Shown: piece by piece, positions 22,401 to 33,397 of the stretch
Layout of the letters: every line of letters begins with the position of its first letter
Position numbering within the stretch: the stretch's first letter is position 1
Origin: Dendrolimus kikuchii
Taxonomy: Eukaryota; Arthropoda; Insecta; Lepidoptera; Lasiocampidae
Length of the DNA stretch: 64,000 nucleotides
Assembly (NCBI GenBank): GCA_019925095.2
Contig: CM034402.1
Coordinates: 10,117,501 to 10,181,500, forward strand
Direction of reading: 5' to 3'
The notes under the pieces: model-generated
What the model was told of the DNA's origin: nothing
What the model saw: the letters and a program-made list of their open reading frames with translations, nothing else
Databases searched by the model: none
Made by a program: the position numbers and the translations under genes

Positions 22401-22689
22401 ATATTCGTAAGAGAACCAAGGTAACCGACATAGCTCGCAAAATTAGCAAGTTGAAGTGGCAGTGGGCCGGTCACGTCTGCCGCAGGACCGATGGCCGATG
22501 GAGCAGACGAGTCCTGGAGTGGAGACCGCGTCTCGGTAAACGTAGTGTCGGACGCCCTCCAGCTCGATGGACCGACGACCTGTGCAAGGTCGCCGGTAGG
22601 CGCTGGATGAGGAAATCGGAGGACAGGGATGAGTGGCGCCGTCTTGGGGAGGCCTACGTCCAGCAGTGGACTACGAATGACTGACGACC
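19461..22689 (+). mobile_element. RTE-clade non-LTR retrotransposon, copy 2, apparently complete
   Basis: The insertion is bounded by a 12-bp duplication TAGTCAGTAGAC (19449-19460 and 22690-22701). It begins TAGGGGGGTAAGAGG and has about 210-250 bases of 5' UTR before the gene, roughly 140 more than copy 1. It ends CTGACGAC right after the stop codon, as copy 1 does. Differences from copy 1 are scattered single bases and a few indels, so both derive from a recent common source. Confidence 0.9.
19709..22684 (+). pseudogene. RTE-type endonuclease/reverse transcriptase, frameshifted copy
   Basis: It is the same protein as at 5211-8219. The frame from Met at 19709 (equivalent to Met 13 of copy 1) runs to 21883. 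It includes the endonuclease (TYNGRT, LGLSEVRR, MGDFN) and the start of the reverse transcriptase, but GSDHRLV has become GSDYRLV, losing the catalytic His. An added base in a G run near 21797 shifts the frame within RRGVRQGD. The next block (21807-22130) carries FADDIVV. A 2-base insertion near 22108 returns translation to the original frame (22178-22684). With the lost His and the frameshifts it should be inactive. The 12 codons upstream of 19709 are out of frame because of a 2-base difference from copy 1. Confidence 0.92.
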
Positions 22690-22701
22690 TAGTCAGTAGA
22701 C

Positions 22702-23540
22702 GAAAGTATAATTATTTCTATAATTATATATTCTAAAAACCCAGTATTAGAGAATTAACTGCCTGCTCCTCATTGTCAGAACTACTAAAACAGTATTAAT
22801 TTATAAATGGATACTCGGCTTTATACATAATTTAATGATAAGTTAAGGAAATCCTCCTCTAATATAGATGGTTGAATATGATTTGAATACATTATTTGTG
22901 TCGTAACTACGACCTGCAAAATTAGGTACGTGTCAACAACACCGGTAATTTTGCACGGTAACTGAATATCGTAATGCTGCTATGGATATTAATAGATTAT
23001 ACAGCGAAGAGTACAATGACCTTCGTAAGAATACATAAAATATAAAGGCAAAATATGGAGACTTAATATAGACGAAATAATTATTGATTTGTCTTAAATA
23101 TATTCTTAATTTTAATTTAAGGTGAATGATACAAGTGTAAAAAATGTATAAGAAGGCAAAATTAATAAAATCAATTCCCGAGAGCTTACCTTTCGAAATG
23201 TGATAAATACAAATAAAAATGAAATAGTGTTAAATGATTTCTCTGTCTTGCCACAGTATTGGGGTCCGTAGCCATTTTGTAATAAACGGAACTCTTGTTT
23301 TCGTCATGTCTGTCCGTGTGTCATTTTTCTTAGAAAATACTAATGCTAAATTATATGTATAGTAAATGAAATTTGACAACAAAGCATAAACTATGTATAT
23401 GGTGTTGTGTAAATTATGGTGTAACACCGGTGTGACAAAGACCGCAAATATGCTAAATAAAAATTAGGAGTACCAGTCATACATGTAACTGACGACTGAA
23501 TTGTTTTTTCTATAGTAGTATTATAAAAGTACACAACGGC
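22702..23540. other. AT-rich sequence, nothing recognised
   Basis: There is no supported gene. The open frame 23230-23427 on the minus strand has no features. Confidence 0.5.
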
Positions 23541-23776
23541 TCTCTAGAACGTTTTCTACGCGTACAACAATGATCTGGAGGAAACTTCCAGCCAAGGTTT
23601 TCTCCCTACGCTACGACATAGAGTCGTTTAGTAGGGCGTTATAAAAATTCTTAGAGGCCAGTAACGCGTAGGCAACAACACCTGTGGTGTTACAAATGTC
23701 CATAGGCGACGATAACCACTTTCCATCAAGTGGGTCGTCCGCCTGTTTGCCTGCTTCAGGCAACATAAAAAAAAAT
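23541..23776 (+). pseudogene. CR1-like LINE, C-terminus and 3' UTR fragment
   Basis: In a broken frame the sequence reads TMIWRKLPAKVFSLRYD and ESFSRAL, then KFLEASNA, the usual end of CR1/Jockey-type LINE proteins (W..LP...FP..Y....FK). A 3' UTR follows with CAACACCTGTGGTGTTACAA, GCGACGATAACCACTTTCCA and a poly-A tail at 23766-23775. This 3' UTR is the same as the S1 SINE tail, which shows where S1 obtained it. Confidence 0.7.
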
Positions 23777-24112
23777 ATTATGTAAATCGGAAATCGGAAC
23801 AGTGTAAAAACCGCATTGGAATTCGAAATTTTTTCAATCTCGCCCTTTTAAATCATTCTCAGAAAAATTCTCTCGGGATTCTTGGGATAAAAAGTAGTTC
23901 AGTTAGTTAAGTCTGAAAATTTCCTGCCGATCAGCGAAAACTGCATAGAATGCGTTGCGTGCCTGTAGTTTTTACATGAATCCCGAACAAACAAACAAGA
24001 ATATTCTGTTTAGACAAGTTTATTCAGTTTATGTAGTTTATTCCTGTTGTTTTTTTTTAATAGCTTCAATGTACACGGCATGTTTGAAATGTTATATTAT
24101 TATAGATAGATA
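23777..24112. other. AT-rich spacer
   Basis: Nothing is recognised. Confidence 0.4.
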
Positions 24113-24237
24113 GGGAGTGGCCTGGAAGAGATCGCTTTAAGCGATAAGGATAAGCCCTTTGTTCAACATTTACTGTACTTAGTTTTAAGAACGTAGTTTT
24201 AATTTTTGGTTAACAATAAAGTATTTTCATTCATTCA
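24113..24237 (+). mobile_element. G3-family 3' tail insertion
   Basis: It contains GGCCTGGAAGAGATCGCTTT, AAGCGATAAGG and AACAATAAAGTATTTT followed by CATTCATTCAT. It is flanked by ATAGATAGATA at 24102-24112 and 24238-24248, a probable target duplication that is partly simple-sequence. Confidence 0.65.
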
Positions 24238-24373
24238 TAGATAGATAATTACTATTACTAATTATTATATTTTATTATTTTGAATTATTATAAAGTGGAA
24301 AGATCTGAAAATGATTCAGGTTATAAAGATTCAGAAATACTTTCAATGGAAATTGGCTTGAATAGTATCTGTT

Positions 24374-24602
24374 AAGTCGTTTTTGGGATATGACGTATCT
24401 TCAACTTCACTGCAACACAGAGGCTCCAAGTTCGATTCCTGGCATATTTAATTGCGGAAATTAACTTTCCGTTACGATGTTCTGGGTGGCTGGGATCGGC
24501 CCCAGAGTGGTCCGTTGTATATTACCCATAACATAAGCGTAACTTGCTTCGCTTGGGGATATAAAATGTGTTTTTGTCTACCAATTATTGTTTTTTTTTA
24601 TG
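24374..24602 (+). repeat. tRNA-derived SINE S2
   Basis: A B box-like AGTTCGATTCC follows a tRNA-like stretch. The body has CTGGGATCGGCCCCAGAG, TCCGTTGTATATTACCCAT and AGCGTAACTTGCTT, and the end GTCTACCAATTATTG resembles the 3' end of the copy at 29866-30113. Confidence 0.65.
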
Positions 24603-24710
24603 GTTCCGTAGTCAAATAACGAAAACAGTGGATACTTGTCTGTTTTTGCCAAAATGAATACGGAACTCTAAAAAAAGTATACGATCTCTGGTGATTTAAC
24701 TAGTGTTTTT

Positions 24711-25025
24711 TTATTTTTATTGCAGGAGTTCAGCAGACAGGCAGACGGCCCACTTCATGGAAAGCGGTTACCATCGCCTAGAGACTTTTGCAACACCAAA
24801 GGTGCTACAAATGCGCTGCTGTTCTCTCATGGGACACTGGAACCTGGTCACTAATGCCGGAACACAACTCAAGGTTGCTTATGACGGCATACCCTAGACC
24901 AGGGGTGGTAGCCATCCAGTCAGGCAAATGCGCTACCACCTGGTTGTGGGTTGTTTTGTCGCCTCTTACGACAGACCGCCCGGCCGCAGGAAATTGTATT
25001 CTTTCTCCGTTCTTGCACGGATACA
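24711..25025 (-). repeat. S1 SINE, near full-length, minus strand
   Basis: It runs from TTATTGCAGGAGTTCAGCAG through GCAACACCAAAGGTGCTACA and TCGCCTCTTACGACAGACC to CGTTCTTGCACGG. The overlapping short open frames are not genes. Confidence 0.85.
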
Positions 25026-25739
25026 AGTGTTCCAATAAATAAATTTACAGCCTCACGCAGACGATGGGTTGACCTAATTTTTTGACCTCTACAAAGCATT
25101 TGTGTAACAACTATTATTACCTTTAATTGAAATACGTTTTCCTCAAATGGGATTGATAATAATTTTTCCAATTACATGGCTATTGTGTGTTTGACATCAA
25201 AAGAAATAACTGCTGTTATGGTTCTTAAATCAATCTTTGAATGGCATTAAGTAATTTTTTTGTGTTTTATATAAAGGGGATTTGTTCAAATGAGGTCTGA
25301 GACTAGATAAGTTTTGATCTAATCACTGATGTGATATCGGTTCATAATCTAAAGAATTGGTAAAAAAAAAATTTACGGACTTCAAAAATAAATTTAGTAT
25401 AAATAAACTCAAAAGCTAACAAGTAAAAAATAAATATTTTATACATTTATTTTTATTTTTTATTGCGAGAGTTCAGCAGACAGGCAGACGACCCACTAGA
25501 TACATCATGAAGTCTAATAGAAATGAAACTTATATGGATACACCTTGAAACTATACTAAACCCAACGCAAAGAAGCTGAACATATAAAAAATAGCTATAG
25601 ATAATTTGACAACCTTCGCCTTTTTCGCAGTTGGTTAAAAATAAGAACTCCTCAACATTTTAATATTTTTTTTCACTCGGACACTGTTTTCGAGTTAAAA
25701 AAAAAACAAAAATAACTTTAATATAATTTTATTTCTGGA
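25026..25739. other. AT-rich sequence with an S1 tail fragment
   Basis: At 25450-25500 the minus strand carries the last 50 bases of an S1 copy (GCGAGAGTTCAGCAGACAGG on plus). Elsewhere nothing is recognised. Confidence 0.55.
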
Positions 25740-26240
25740 CGTTTTGCCAGAAATTCTACACTTGTCAGCTCTGGACGGTATGCACAAGGCGTTCTCTGGA
25801 TGGCATACGTGTTCAATATAATAACATATTTCGACACCTAATGGGTTTTAAAAGATATTGTAGTGCCTCGAGTATGTTTCTTGAGGCTAGATTGAACACG
25901 TTTTGTGCTATTCGGAGAAGTCGCTTTGCAAATTTCTTGACCAGGGTTGAAGGGTGTAGAAACAGTATAATTGCGGCCATTGCTAGCAGGCTGCACCAAA
26001 CAAAAATATATTGGGACTGGTTGCAGATTGCTGCATAGATAGAATAATAAATTTGATGAAAAAAAATATATGTGAAATGCTTTAAAGAACTGACCGACTC
26101 ACTGACTGACTGATGGACATTTTTCTTAATTTTATTATTGTTATTTTTAAGCTTTTTTTTTAATTTTATAACACCAATTTGTAAAACTGTGTTAAAATTA
26201 TGGATCTTTGTGTCCGAAATAAAAATTATTATTATTTAAT
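25740..26240 (+). pseudogene. LINE C-terminal fragment with 3' UTR and ATT-rich end
   Basis: The open stretch from 25841 begins MGFKRYCSASSMFLEARLN and continues TFCAIRRSRFANFL. This resembles the extreme C-terminus of some insect CR1/Jockey-type LINE proteins. Upstream frames are broken. A 3' UTR follows, ending GTGTCCGAAATAAAAATTAT with an ATT-rich tail near 26215-26240. No catalytic domain remains. Confidence 0.5.
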
Positions 26241-27855
26241 TTTTTATAGAAGAAACTTTTATGTCTGTCTCAATTTTTTTCTATTTAGTCTTAGTAGATA
26301 CTAAGATAATCAGTTGTAACGCAGATGTACACACACCGGAGAGAGTACATATGTTTGTCGAAATGGCTACGAAACCCTAAAAATAACTATTTATCCGCAC
26401 TTTTTTAAGCTTTGCGCCGGGAACAAATACATATATTCAAAGCCAATGGAGACGCAAAAATTTTAGAAAGACAAAACATGTGTAATATTTCCCTTTGCCA
26501 TCCTTCTTTTTATTCTAAGTAATTTAATTAAAAAGATTGGTTACATTTTCGCGTGAGCACCGACAGTGAAATGTTCGGTTATTGTTGGAGAATTCCGTGT
26601 AATTCTTCTACATAGGGAAAAGCCCGGAAAATCTCCTTTCGTACTCGCAATTCGTCCGACCAATGAGAACATTCTCAGAGCTCACGACCAATTGCACCAG
26701 CCGTTTTATGACTCGATGCTATTGTCGGAATTCTTTTTAAAAAACGTCTGCTCTTATAATATTTTTCATAACAAAAATAAGGCCCGGGCGTCTGGCAATA
26801 TTTTTATAAGACCAAGATTATAGTAGAGAGATTGATTATCCCTACGTTTTATATAGTGTAAGAAACACTTATGTATAGGTTCTTAAATAATTATTTATAA
26901 TAATGCGACCTTTGTGAACATGTTGGCCCCATCCTATTTACCAAACACGTCTAGACCAGCTGGTTTAGCGTCGAAAACAGCTGAAAGGTCATCAAAAATG
27001 ATAACTAACTAGCTGCTTTTTTCTGTTGCTTAGTTTATATTTATATAATTTAAAAGCCACATTGTCCTACAAATTGCGTGATACATTATCACGGTACTCC
27101 AATTGAATACATAAAATATTTGAAATTAAAAATCAATTTATTTTCTGCATTTTGCTACTACAGCTAATTTATACCGCTACGTATGCGCAGAGCATTGCTT
27201 ACTGTGTATCAGGTATCTCACGTTGGTGTCGACCTTAAGCGTGCCAATGAGGTATAATGTACTACGTACTAGAGAAGTCATCCATAACGATCTTATTTGA
27301 GCATTCGTTATGGTCCAATGACAAGTAATCAATAGCGAAAATGGACAATGGAATTTGGACTATTATCTCTCTATCTATCTAATTAATAAGTGCTGATAAA
27401 TGTCTTACCATTGTAAGTGGCTATTGTTATACAACGCTACATATATTTAATATCATTTTCATAAATAAAAGTTCATTTTGCCTCCAGAGCACATATCATC
27501 AAACAATTTTTCGCATATTTATATTGAGAAAACTATATTTTGACAGATAATCCCAGAGATGCCATCTGTTAACGTAAAAGGATGAAAGTTGATGGCATTG
27601 AACCTATACTTATGGTATAGTATATTTCTAACCGTTTGAGACTTATGATTGGTCCAGCCTAAGAAGACACTTGGCATTTCCTATTAATACTTTCGACCTA
27701 CTTCGTAACAGTAAATTTTAAATTTTCTGCTAAGATTTCTTCCATACAACCTTTTGGAAAAGACTTAATTAATAGCAGTGAATCAGTATCTAGTGCACAC
27801 CATAATTCTAGATATTAATAATAAAATACGACATTTAGTTTTAGTTAGGTGCTGA
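26241..27855. other. AT-rich sequence, nothing recognised
   Basis: There is no supported gene. The 85-codon frame at 26566-26823 shows no domain that I know. Confidence 0.5.
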
Positions 27856-27937
27856 TTACCGATCTGATTTTTCCATTATAAGATTTGTTATAACAAATCT
27901 TAAACGAAGGAAGGAAAAGGAAAAATCAGATCGGTAA
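27856..27937. repeat. Nested hairpin
   Basis: The outer 19-base arms 27856-27874 and 27919-27937 are perfect reverse complements. Inside lies a separate perfect 22-base palindrome at 27880-27901 (AAGATTTG TTATAA CAAATCTT). No clear target duplication is seen. It may be a small foldback element or a hairpin RNA source. Confidence 0.7.
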
Positions 27938-28051
27938 AATCAGAACGGTATCTAAACCGTCAGACGTTACCCTATCCAAATTGTATTAAAATTGTTTTAT
28001 GAATTTATGAAAAGATATTGCAGACGTGTAAGAAACGTATATAATAAATAT

Positions 28052-28115
28052 CTACTTAGAAAGTGATCTCTGTTTTAAACAACGATATTTAAAACAGTGA
28101 TCACTTTCTAAATAG
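28052..28115. repeat. Long hairpin, 28-base arms
   Basis: 28052-28079 pairs with 28088-28115 with about two mismatches across an 8-base loop. It lies 115 bp from the nested hairpin at 27856. Arm length and loop are compatible with a miRNA-like precursor or a tiny foldback element. Confidence 0.65.
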
Positions 28116-28236
28116 CCAATAATTCTAAGTCAATAGATATTTAATTTGACGACTTCTGGATGTATTTCTGAACGTACTCAACACTGAGAAGTATGACACT
28201 AGGAAATTTTACACAACACACAAACTATGAAGTATA

Positions 28237-28927
28237 TGTGAAAAAAACCAAGGCACTCACCAAGCAGCAAAGAGGGGGGGGGGGGGTTAAAATTACTCAC
28301 TTCAAATTACTCTTCACTTCACTTAAAATTGGAAGAACACACCAAATTTTTTTTTCAACTAAAAGCTTTTATTCTCTTACACATCCGTACGTGACTATTT
28401 CACTGGGTTGCCCTTTCACGCACAACTAACGACACATTGCTCTGACGAAGAGATGTTTACAATACCGTCGCCGATATTGTGTAGACCACCTCCCGCTATT
28501 GCATTCCACCTCCGAATTTACCGCACGTACCTCGCTTCTGGAGCTCCTCTTTAACTACACTAAACTCCTCCTTCACTGAACTGCCCACTAAACTCATCAC
28601 TGTCTTTTACTAAACTTCTCTTCCAGCTCCCTAAGCTCGTCACTTTCTTCTATTAAACTTCTCTTCTGACTTTTTCATATCGCACTTGTCGCTCCGCTGT
28701 CTTCAACTAAACTCTGCAGTAGGCGCGGCGCATCTTACGCTTCTTATGTACCCGGAATAATCTTCTGGAACCCATAATTTTCATCTTCTTTTCGTTATAC
28801 ATTTCTTCATCATCTATCCCTTTCTAAAATGTATCTGTCCCCGTTTTTTTCTTCCAGAATCTTCTACATTTTTTATGAGACTCCTTAAACCTTTATCAAC
28901 TAGATCGTACCATCATCGCTCGCCACA
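28237..28927 (-). mobile_element. Probable solo LTR, minus-strand orientation
   Basis: The 691-bp block starts TGTG and ends CACA and is flanked on both sides by GTATA (28232-28236 and 28928-28932), a 5-bp duplication typical of LTR retrotransposons. On the minus strand it begins TGTGGCGAGCG and has a polyadenylation signal AATAAA (28368-28373). It contains a 13-G run at 28274-28286. No gag or pol is next to it, which fits recombination down to one LTR. The open frame 28193-28429 is incidental. Confidence 0.6.
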
Positions 28928-29041
28928 GTATATTCGTTGTGTAGTTTTTGAGATATTTTACTTTACTTTAAGGTACCTCGATTAAGTGTTTTTATATAAT
29001 TACATATATTTTTTTCTGAAAATTTGACAAACAGAAATTAT

Positions 29042-29212
29042 AATATTTTCTTAAGTTTTCGCGACTTGTATAGATAATAAAACTACGTTTTAACGGTTTT
29101 AAGCCGTGATCCGTGATCACGGCCACTGAAAAGTGGCCGAAACGTCGGAAAAACCAAAATCAAATGAAATTACCGCGCTTAAAACCGTTAAAACGTAGTT
29201 TTATTATTTATT
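29042..29212 (+). mobile_element. Penelope-like element, short copy with hammerhead-like stem-loop
   Basis: The copy is flanked by a 13-bp duplication AAACAGAAATTAT (29029-29041 and 29213-29225). The left end carries the 35-base tail (AATATTTTCTTAAGTTTTCG...) joined to ATAATAAAACTACGTTTTAA. The right end repeats that last sequence inverted. Between them is CGGCCACTGAAAAGTGGCCG, a stem with a GAAA loop, followed by AAACGTCGG. The same modules occur in copies at 46669, 49447 and 51014. Assignment to Penelope-like elements rests on the copy at 49447. Confidence 0.65.
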
Positions 29213-29225
29213 AAACAGAAATTAT

Positions 29226-29561
29226 TTTTATAGTGAAGATTTACGTGCTCATAATTCCAATGAGAATCCAGAATTCTGTATTCAAGTAACTCTTCACTGT
29301 CACTGTTTCTATTTTTGTATGTATTATTACACCTGTTTCTCACAGGAGTGAGCAGAGACGACGGAACTCTATATGTTACTTTGGCGTACATACAAGTTCG
29401 CTTTGAATATATAGATGTTATATATATGTACAATTGTACATGTTATGTATGCAAGACGGTAAAAAGTATTTACTTCTTATCTGATACCCGTACCTTTTCT
29501 TAGAACGTTTGTATTTTTTAAAAGCGGCTAACAGATACATACATTGAACATTCCTAAATTA
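29226..29561. other. AT-rich spacer
   Basis: Nothing is recognised. Confidence 0.4.
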
Positions 29562-29700
29562 ACTAAGTTACGCTTGCAGAATCAATAATGGAAAGTTTCT
29601 TTACGAAGTTTACCCTGCTGGGAATCGACCCTGGGACCTCCCTACCTTCTAGTGAACTAGGTATGCTATATTTTAAGCAATGAGAGAGCGAAGACCTCCC
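29562..29700 (-). repeat. tRNA-like SINE fragment, minus strand
   Basis: On the minus strand GGGTCGATTCCCAGCAGGG looks like a B box region, followed by a body with GCAAGCGTAACTTAGTT, like S2. Most of the S2 body is absent or diverged. Confidence 0.4.
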
Positions 29701-29865
29701 ATTACACCAAAGAAATAAAGATTAGTTTATTCTTCTGAGGTATTCCATATATTATTTTATTAAAAGACATCCCATTAAAAGTTAAGATTTTCTTGTTCCT
29801 TTTATGTTTTTTTTCTAATAAGACACATATATAAACTTAGTATTATAAAAATTAAAAAGATAGCC

Positions 29866-30113
29866 TCTGCGGTTGAGTGGGCTAAGCCTTTGCCGGCCTA
29901 CCTCGCTGCAACTCAGAGACTCCGGGATCAATTCCTAACATGGTTAATTTTGGAAACAGACTTTCCGCTAATACGATAAGTATATGGTTTGGGAGTCTGG
30001 GATCGGCTCCAGAGAACTCCGTTGTACATTACCTATAACACAAGCATAACTTGCTTAATTTTGGGAATATACAATGTACCTATATATGTTTATCTGCCGA
30101 TTATTTATTAAAA
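29866..30113 (+). repeat. tRNA-derived SINE S2, best copy
   Basis: The head GCCTCTGCGGTTGAGTGGGC is A box-like and GGGATCAATTCC is B box-like, with tRNA-type spacing. The body includes GGGATCGGCTCCAGAGAAC, TTGTACATTACCTATAACA and AGCATAACTTGCTTAATTTT. It ends TTTATCTGCCGATTATTTAT. It is non-coding. Confidence 0.7.
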
Positions 30114-31464
30114 TTAAAAACATAGTATAATCAGATAAAAGTAAATATTATATAAAAAGGTAAAAGGCCCTAATTACGCCTTTCAAATGAAAATGTATTG
30201 CACTACATTTATGCTTACGAGATGGCAAGGAATAAATTTATATGCCGTGTACCAAACATGTATTAATGAGGGTTTTGTGCTATATTCGGGTCACCACTAT
30301 ACAAATAAAATATGATGAATAGTCGAGCAAATTAACAGGAAAAAAAGGGAAAAAACGATGCGCTACTTCGGCGAGAATGCTTTCATTTTTCAAGCCTTGA
30401 TAGGTACATTAGGAAGAAACTTCAAATGTTCTGGAAGAAAATTGTACAATGGACTTTCTTTTTGATCGCTTCGTTTATTTTCGCGGATTATTTATTTGTA
30501 GTTTATATTTGATTGTAGCAATATTTTTTATTGTGATTTTGTGATTGTTAAGTACTTAAAAAATATTTTACAAAATTTCATGACGTCTATCCTTCTATAT
30601 GTTCGTCTGTTTATGAAGTCACACTCGTTTTAGAAAAAAATATAAACATAGGTAAAATCTACCTAATTAGCAGTATAAATGTAATTTTTTTCTGTAGTTC
30701 ACACTATTTAGAAGACTATATAATATTATCTATTTCAATCATAATATACCTACTTCAACATTTCTAATTCTTGATGAGATAATCTATTTCCAGCACAATT
30801 TTGATAATAACACAAAAAATTATAAATTTCAAAATAAATGAATATTTTTGAACATATAAAAAATAACTATAATACAATTTTTATAATAAAATTAATTAAG
30901 TTTTGCTTCATATTTTGTTTTCTTGTGCAGAATATTATTTTCGGATTTCTACATTACATATTTACAAACATACCGGACTATAAGACACACAAACTGACAG
31001 ATATCAGAGTGAGACCATATAGAGTTTATTTTTACGTATAATTATAGGAACCCTGTAAACAAACAAAAAAATATTTCATACTTTAATTTTCATGTTATTC
31101 CACAGTAGATAATTATTTAAACAATCTCTTCTTGCAATCAACTTTATCTTATTAGATTTAACTTTATCTTCCATGAATCTATAGAAGTTTATTCGTCCTT
31201 GTGCAAGTTAGTTGAGAGTAAGCTCTATGTTTTCTGAACTTGGACAATAAAGTTCCGGTTGAGATTCCAAACTCCGAAGTTGTATGCTCACGGTTAAATA
31301 CTTTCCTCGCTGGTGGAGCAAGAAAAATATATGAGTTCAAATAATGCAATTTTCCTGTCGTGACTTGTTTGAAATAAGCTTATTGGAAATCTTTAACGAT
31401 TGACTAAATTATTTTTTGCACACGAATCGTTATCTGCGTAGCCTCCTAAAACTAATCTGCTATT
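30114..31464. other. AT-rich sequence, nothing recognised
   Basis: There is no supported gene. The open frame 30838-31041 is AT-driven and featureless. Confidence 0.5.
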
Positions 31465-31752
31465 TTTTTATTGCATGAGTTCAGCAAACAGGCAGACGTC
31501 CCGCCTGATGGAAAGTGGTTACCACCAGAGGTGTTACAAATGCGCTGCTGCTCTCTTAATGGATACTGAGACCTGGCCACTAATGCCGGAACACAACTCA
31601 AGGTTGTTATGGCGGCATACTCTAGACCAGGGGTCGTAACCATCCAAACGGGCAAATACCCTACCACCTGGCTGTGCGTTGTTTTGTCGACTCTTACGAC
31701 AGACCATCCGGCCAAAGGAAATTGTATTCTTTCTCCGTTCCTGGACGGATAA
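31465..31752 (-). repeat. S1 SINE, near full-length, minus strand
   Basis: It runs from TTGCATGAGTTCAGCAAACA through CGCTGCTGCTCTCTTAATGG and TATGGCGGCATACTCTAGAC to CCGTTCCTGGACGG. It has a small internal deletion near AAGTGGTTACCACCAGAGG. Confidence 0.8.
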
Positions 31753-31912
31753 AAAGCTGCTGGTCGTTGGGTTCTTCTTTTGTCGAGTTGGATGTGCTTT
31801 ATATAGGATATTTTATTCTGCTTGAAATTTCTTTGATTAAGTCATCAAAGCATGTTGTTTTGTTACAAAAGTAGTCTTGAAAGGGTGAAAAAGAATGTAC
31901 GTACGCGCGCGC
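31753..31912. other. AT-rich spacer
   Basis: Nothing is recognised. Confidence 0.4.

Positions 31913-31979
<67 letters not shown>
31913..31979. repeat. (TG)n microsatellite
   Basis: An uninterrupted TG dinucleotide repeat of about 33 units, preceded by a short CGCGCGC stretch. The minus-strand frame of repeated His-Thr across it is a by-product. Confidence 0.97.
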
Positions 31980-31980
<1 letters not shown>

Positions 31981-33299
31981 TTTATTAAGAATGTGAAGGA
32001 AATGGCCATGGATGAAGTAGCGGTTAGAAGTCAGTTTAATTATAATAGGGTAATTGAGAGTCAAATTAACTGAGATACTTTTTATTGTATGATAAAATGT
32101 CGAAACTGCCTGGGTTTTTTACGAACACAGTAATTTATGACATCATTTTTAACGTGTCAAAATTTATTGTTTAAACTTGAATTTAAATTATTTTTAAAAA
32201 AAGATTTACAAATAACCATGTTATCGACATGGTATTTAACGCACTCTATTTTATATGAACGTTTTTTAGAAAATATTGTGAGATCGTATTCACATTCGAA
32301 AATCGTGAATTTCAGAAACCAAGATTTTCGTACAATACTGGTTGTGAACACTCATTAAGCTTCAAAGGAGACTTCGTCCGATATCTTGGTCAAGGCGACT
32401 ATAAATTTACACTTGCAATCGAGACTTAAACCAAGCTTTGAATAATTCATATCTTCATTTATGTCCCGTCTACAAATTTCTTGACGTCCTTCTGGTATAG
32501 TTGCCTGAGCCATGAAAGAATAATTTTATGCAATCGCCTAGTGAAAACTTAATTCTAATAAGCTTATAACTTTGATAAGAGACCTTCCTATAGATCTCTA
32601 AATAGGATTGACAAGGTTGTTGACTATAACTAATGCACAGTACTCAAAACCGATTTCGGTGGAAGAGAGCAATTATTCACTGCCATGAAAGTCGCGATCC
32701 TCAGCACTGAAGGAACGTCTTAGAAGAGAAAAGATAAGTTTCTAAATCGTATATGACTAATGTTTTCAAGTCATTCTTCCTCTCTTTTAAAAATTTTACC
32801 ATTGAGATTTTTTAGACCAAGTCTGTCAAAAGTTTAAAAGGAACTTAGGGGTCAAGGCGGACTGACGCAGTGTCGAAGCAAATTAAAGCGTTAATCTAAA
32901 AATGTACTTAGCATATTGACCGCCATTGCGTCAACAAAAAGTGATAAGACTACAGATAGTTTCCTGCTTTGATGTTATAAAGGCGATATGGGACGGTTCA
33001 GTTCTGTTATTAAATTTAGATGTATTTATATATAAACAAAATGATCTACAGGGGGGAAACTTACTGCGGGATAGTAAGGGGACGTACCTTAACCGTTGCA
33101 GTTAGACAAAAGTGGTCTTAGAAGACTATCCATAATGTTTTTTGAATTTTTTATTCCCATTCACAGATGTTCAAAAAAATTTACAGTTAGCAAAGAAATG
33201 GTCATTTAACACAAACTATTTTTGAAGTGAAACTTTTTTAGCCACGGTAGTTAATTCTCTCGATGGGAACGAAAAAGCGTGACGCCGTAAATTTAATAA
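31980..33299. other. AT-rich sequence, nothing recognised
   Basis: No supported gene or repeat. The frames at 32137-32358 and 32157-32351 overlap each other and are featureless. Confidence 0.5.
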
Positions 33300-33397
33300 T
33301 TTAAGCACCTTTGGCGTTACAAATGTCCGTAGGCGCTGGTAACCGCTTCCCATTAGATGGGCCGTTTGCCTGTCTGCTGAAATGATGCCATAAAAAA
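33300..33397 (+). repeat. S1/CR1 tail fragment
   Basis: It contains AGCACCTTTGGCGTTACAAA, GTAACCGCTTCCCATTAGAT and GGGCCGTTTGCCTGTCTGCT, then CATAAAAAA. It is only the 3' tail, so it could derive from S1 or from its LINE partner. Confidence 0.7.

Noticed and set aside
26566..26823. 85-codon frame as a possible host gene
   Set aside because: There is no recognised domain, no partner exon and an AT-rich context; it is compatible with chance.
29100..29140. Canonical hammerhead ribozyme
   Set aside because: The stem and GAAAC-GUC side fit, but the CUGANGA core is not present in standard form and an extra C precedes stem II, so only a hammerhead-like motif is claimed.
31837..32064. Minus-strand frame with a long His-Thr repeat
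   Set aside because: It is the translation of the (TG)n microsatellite.
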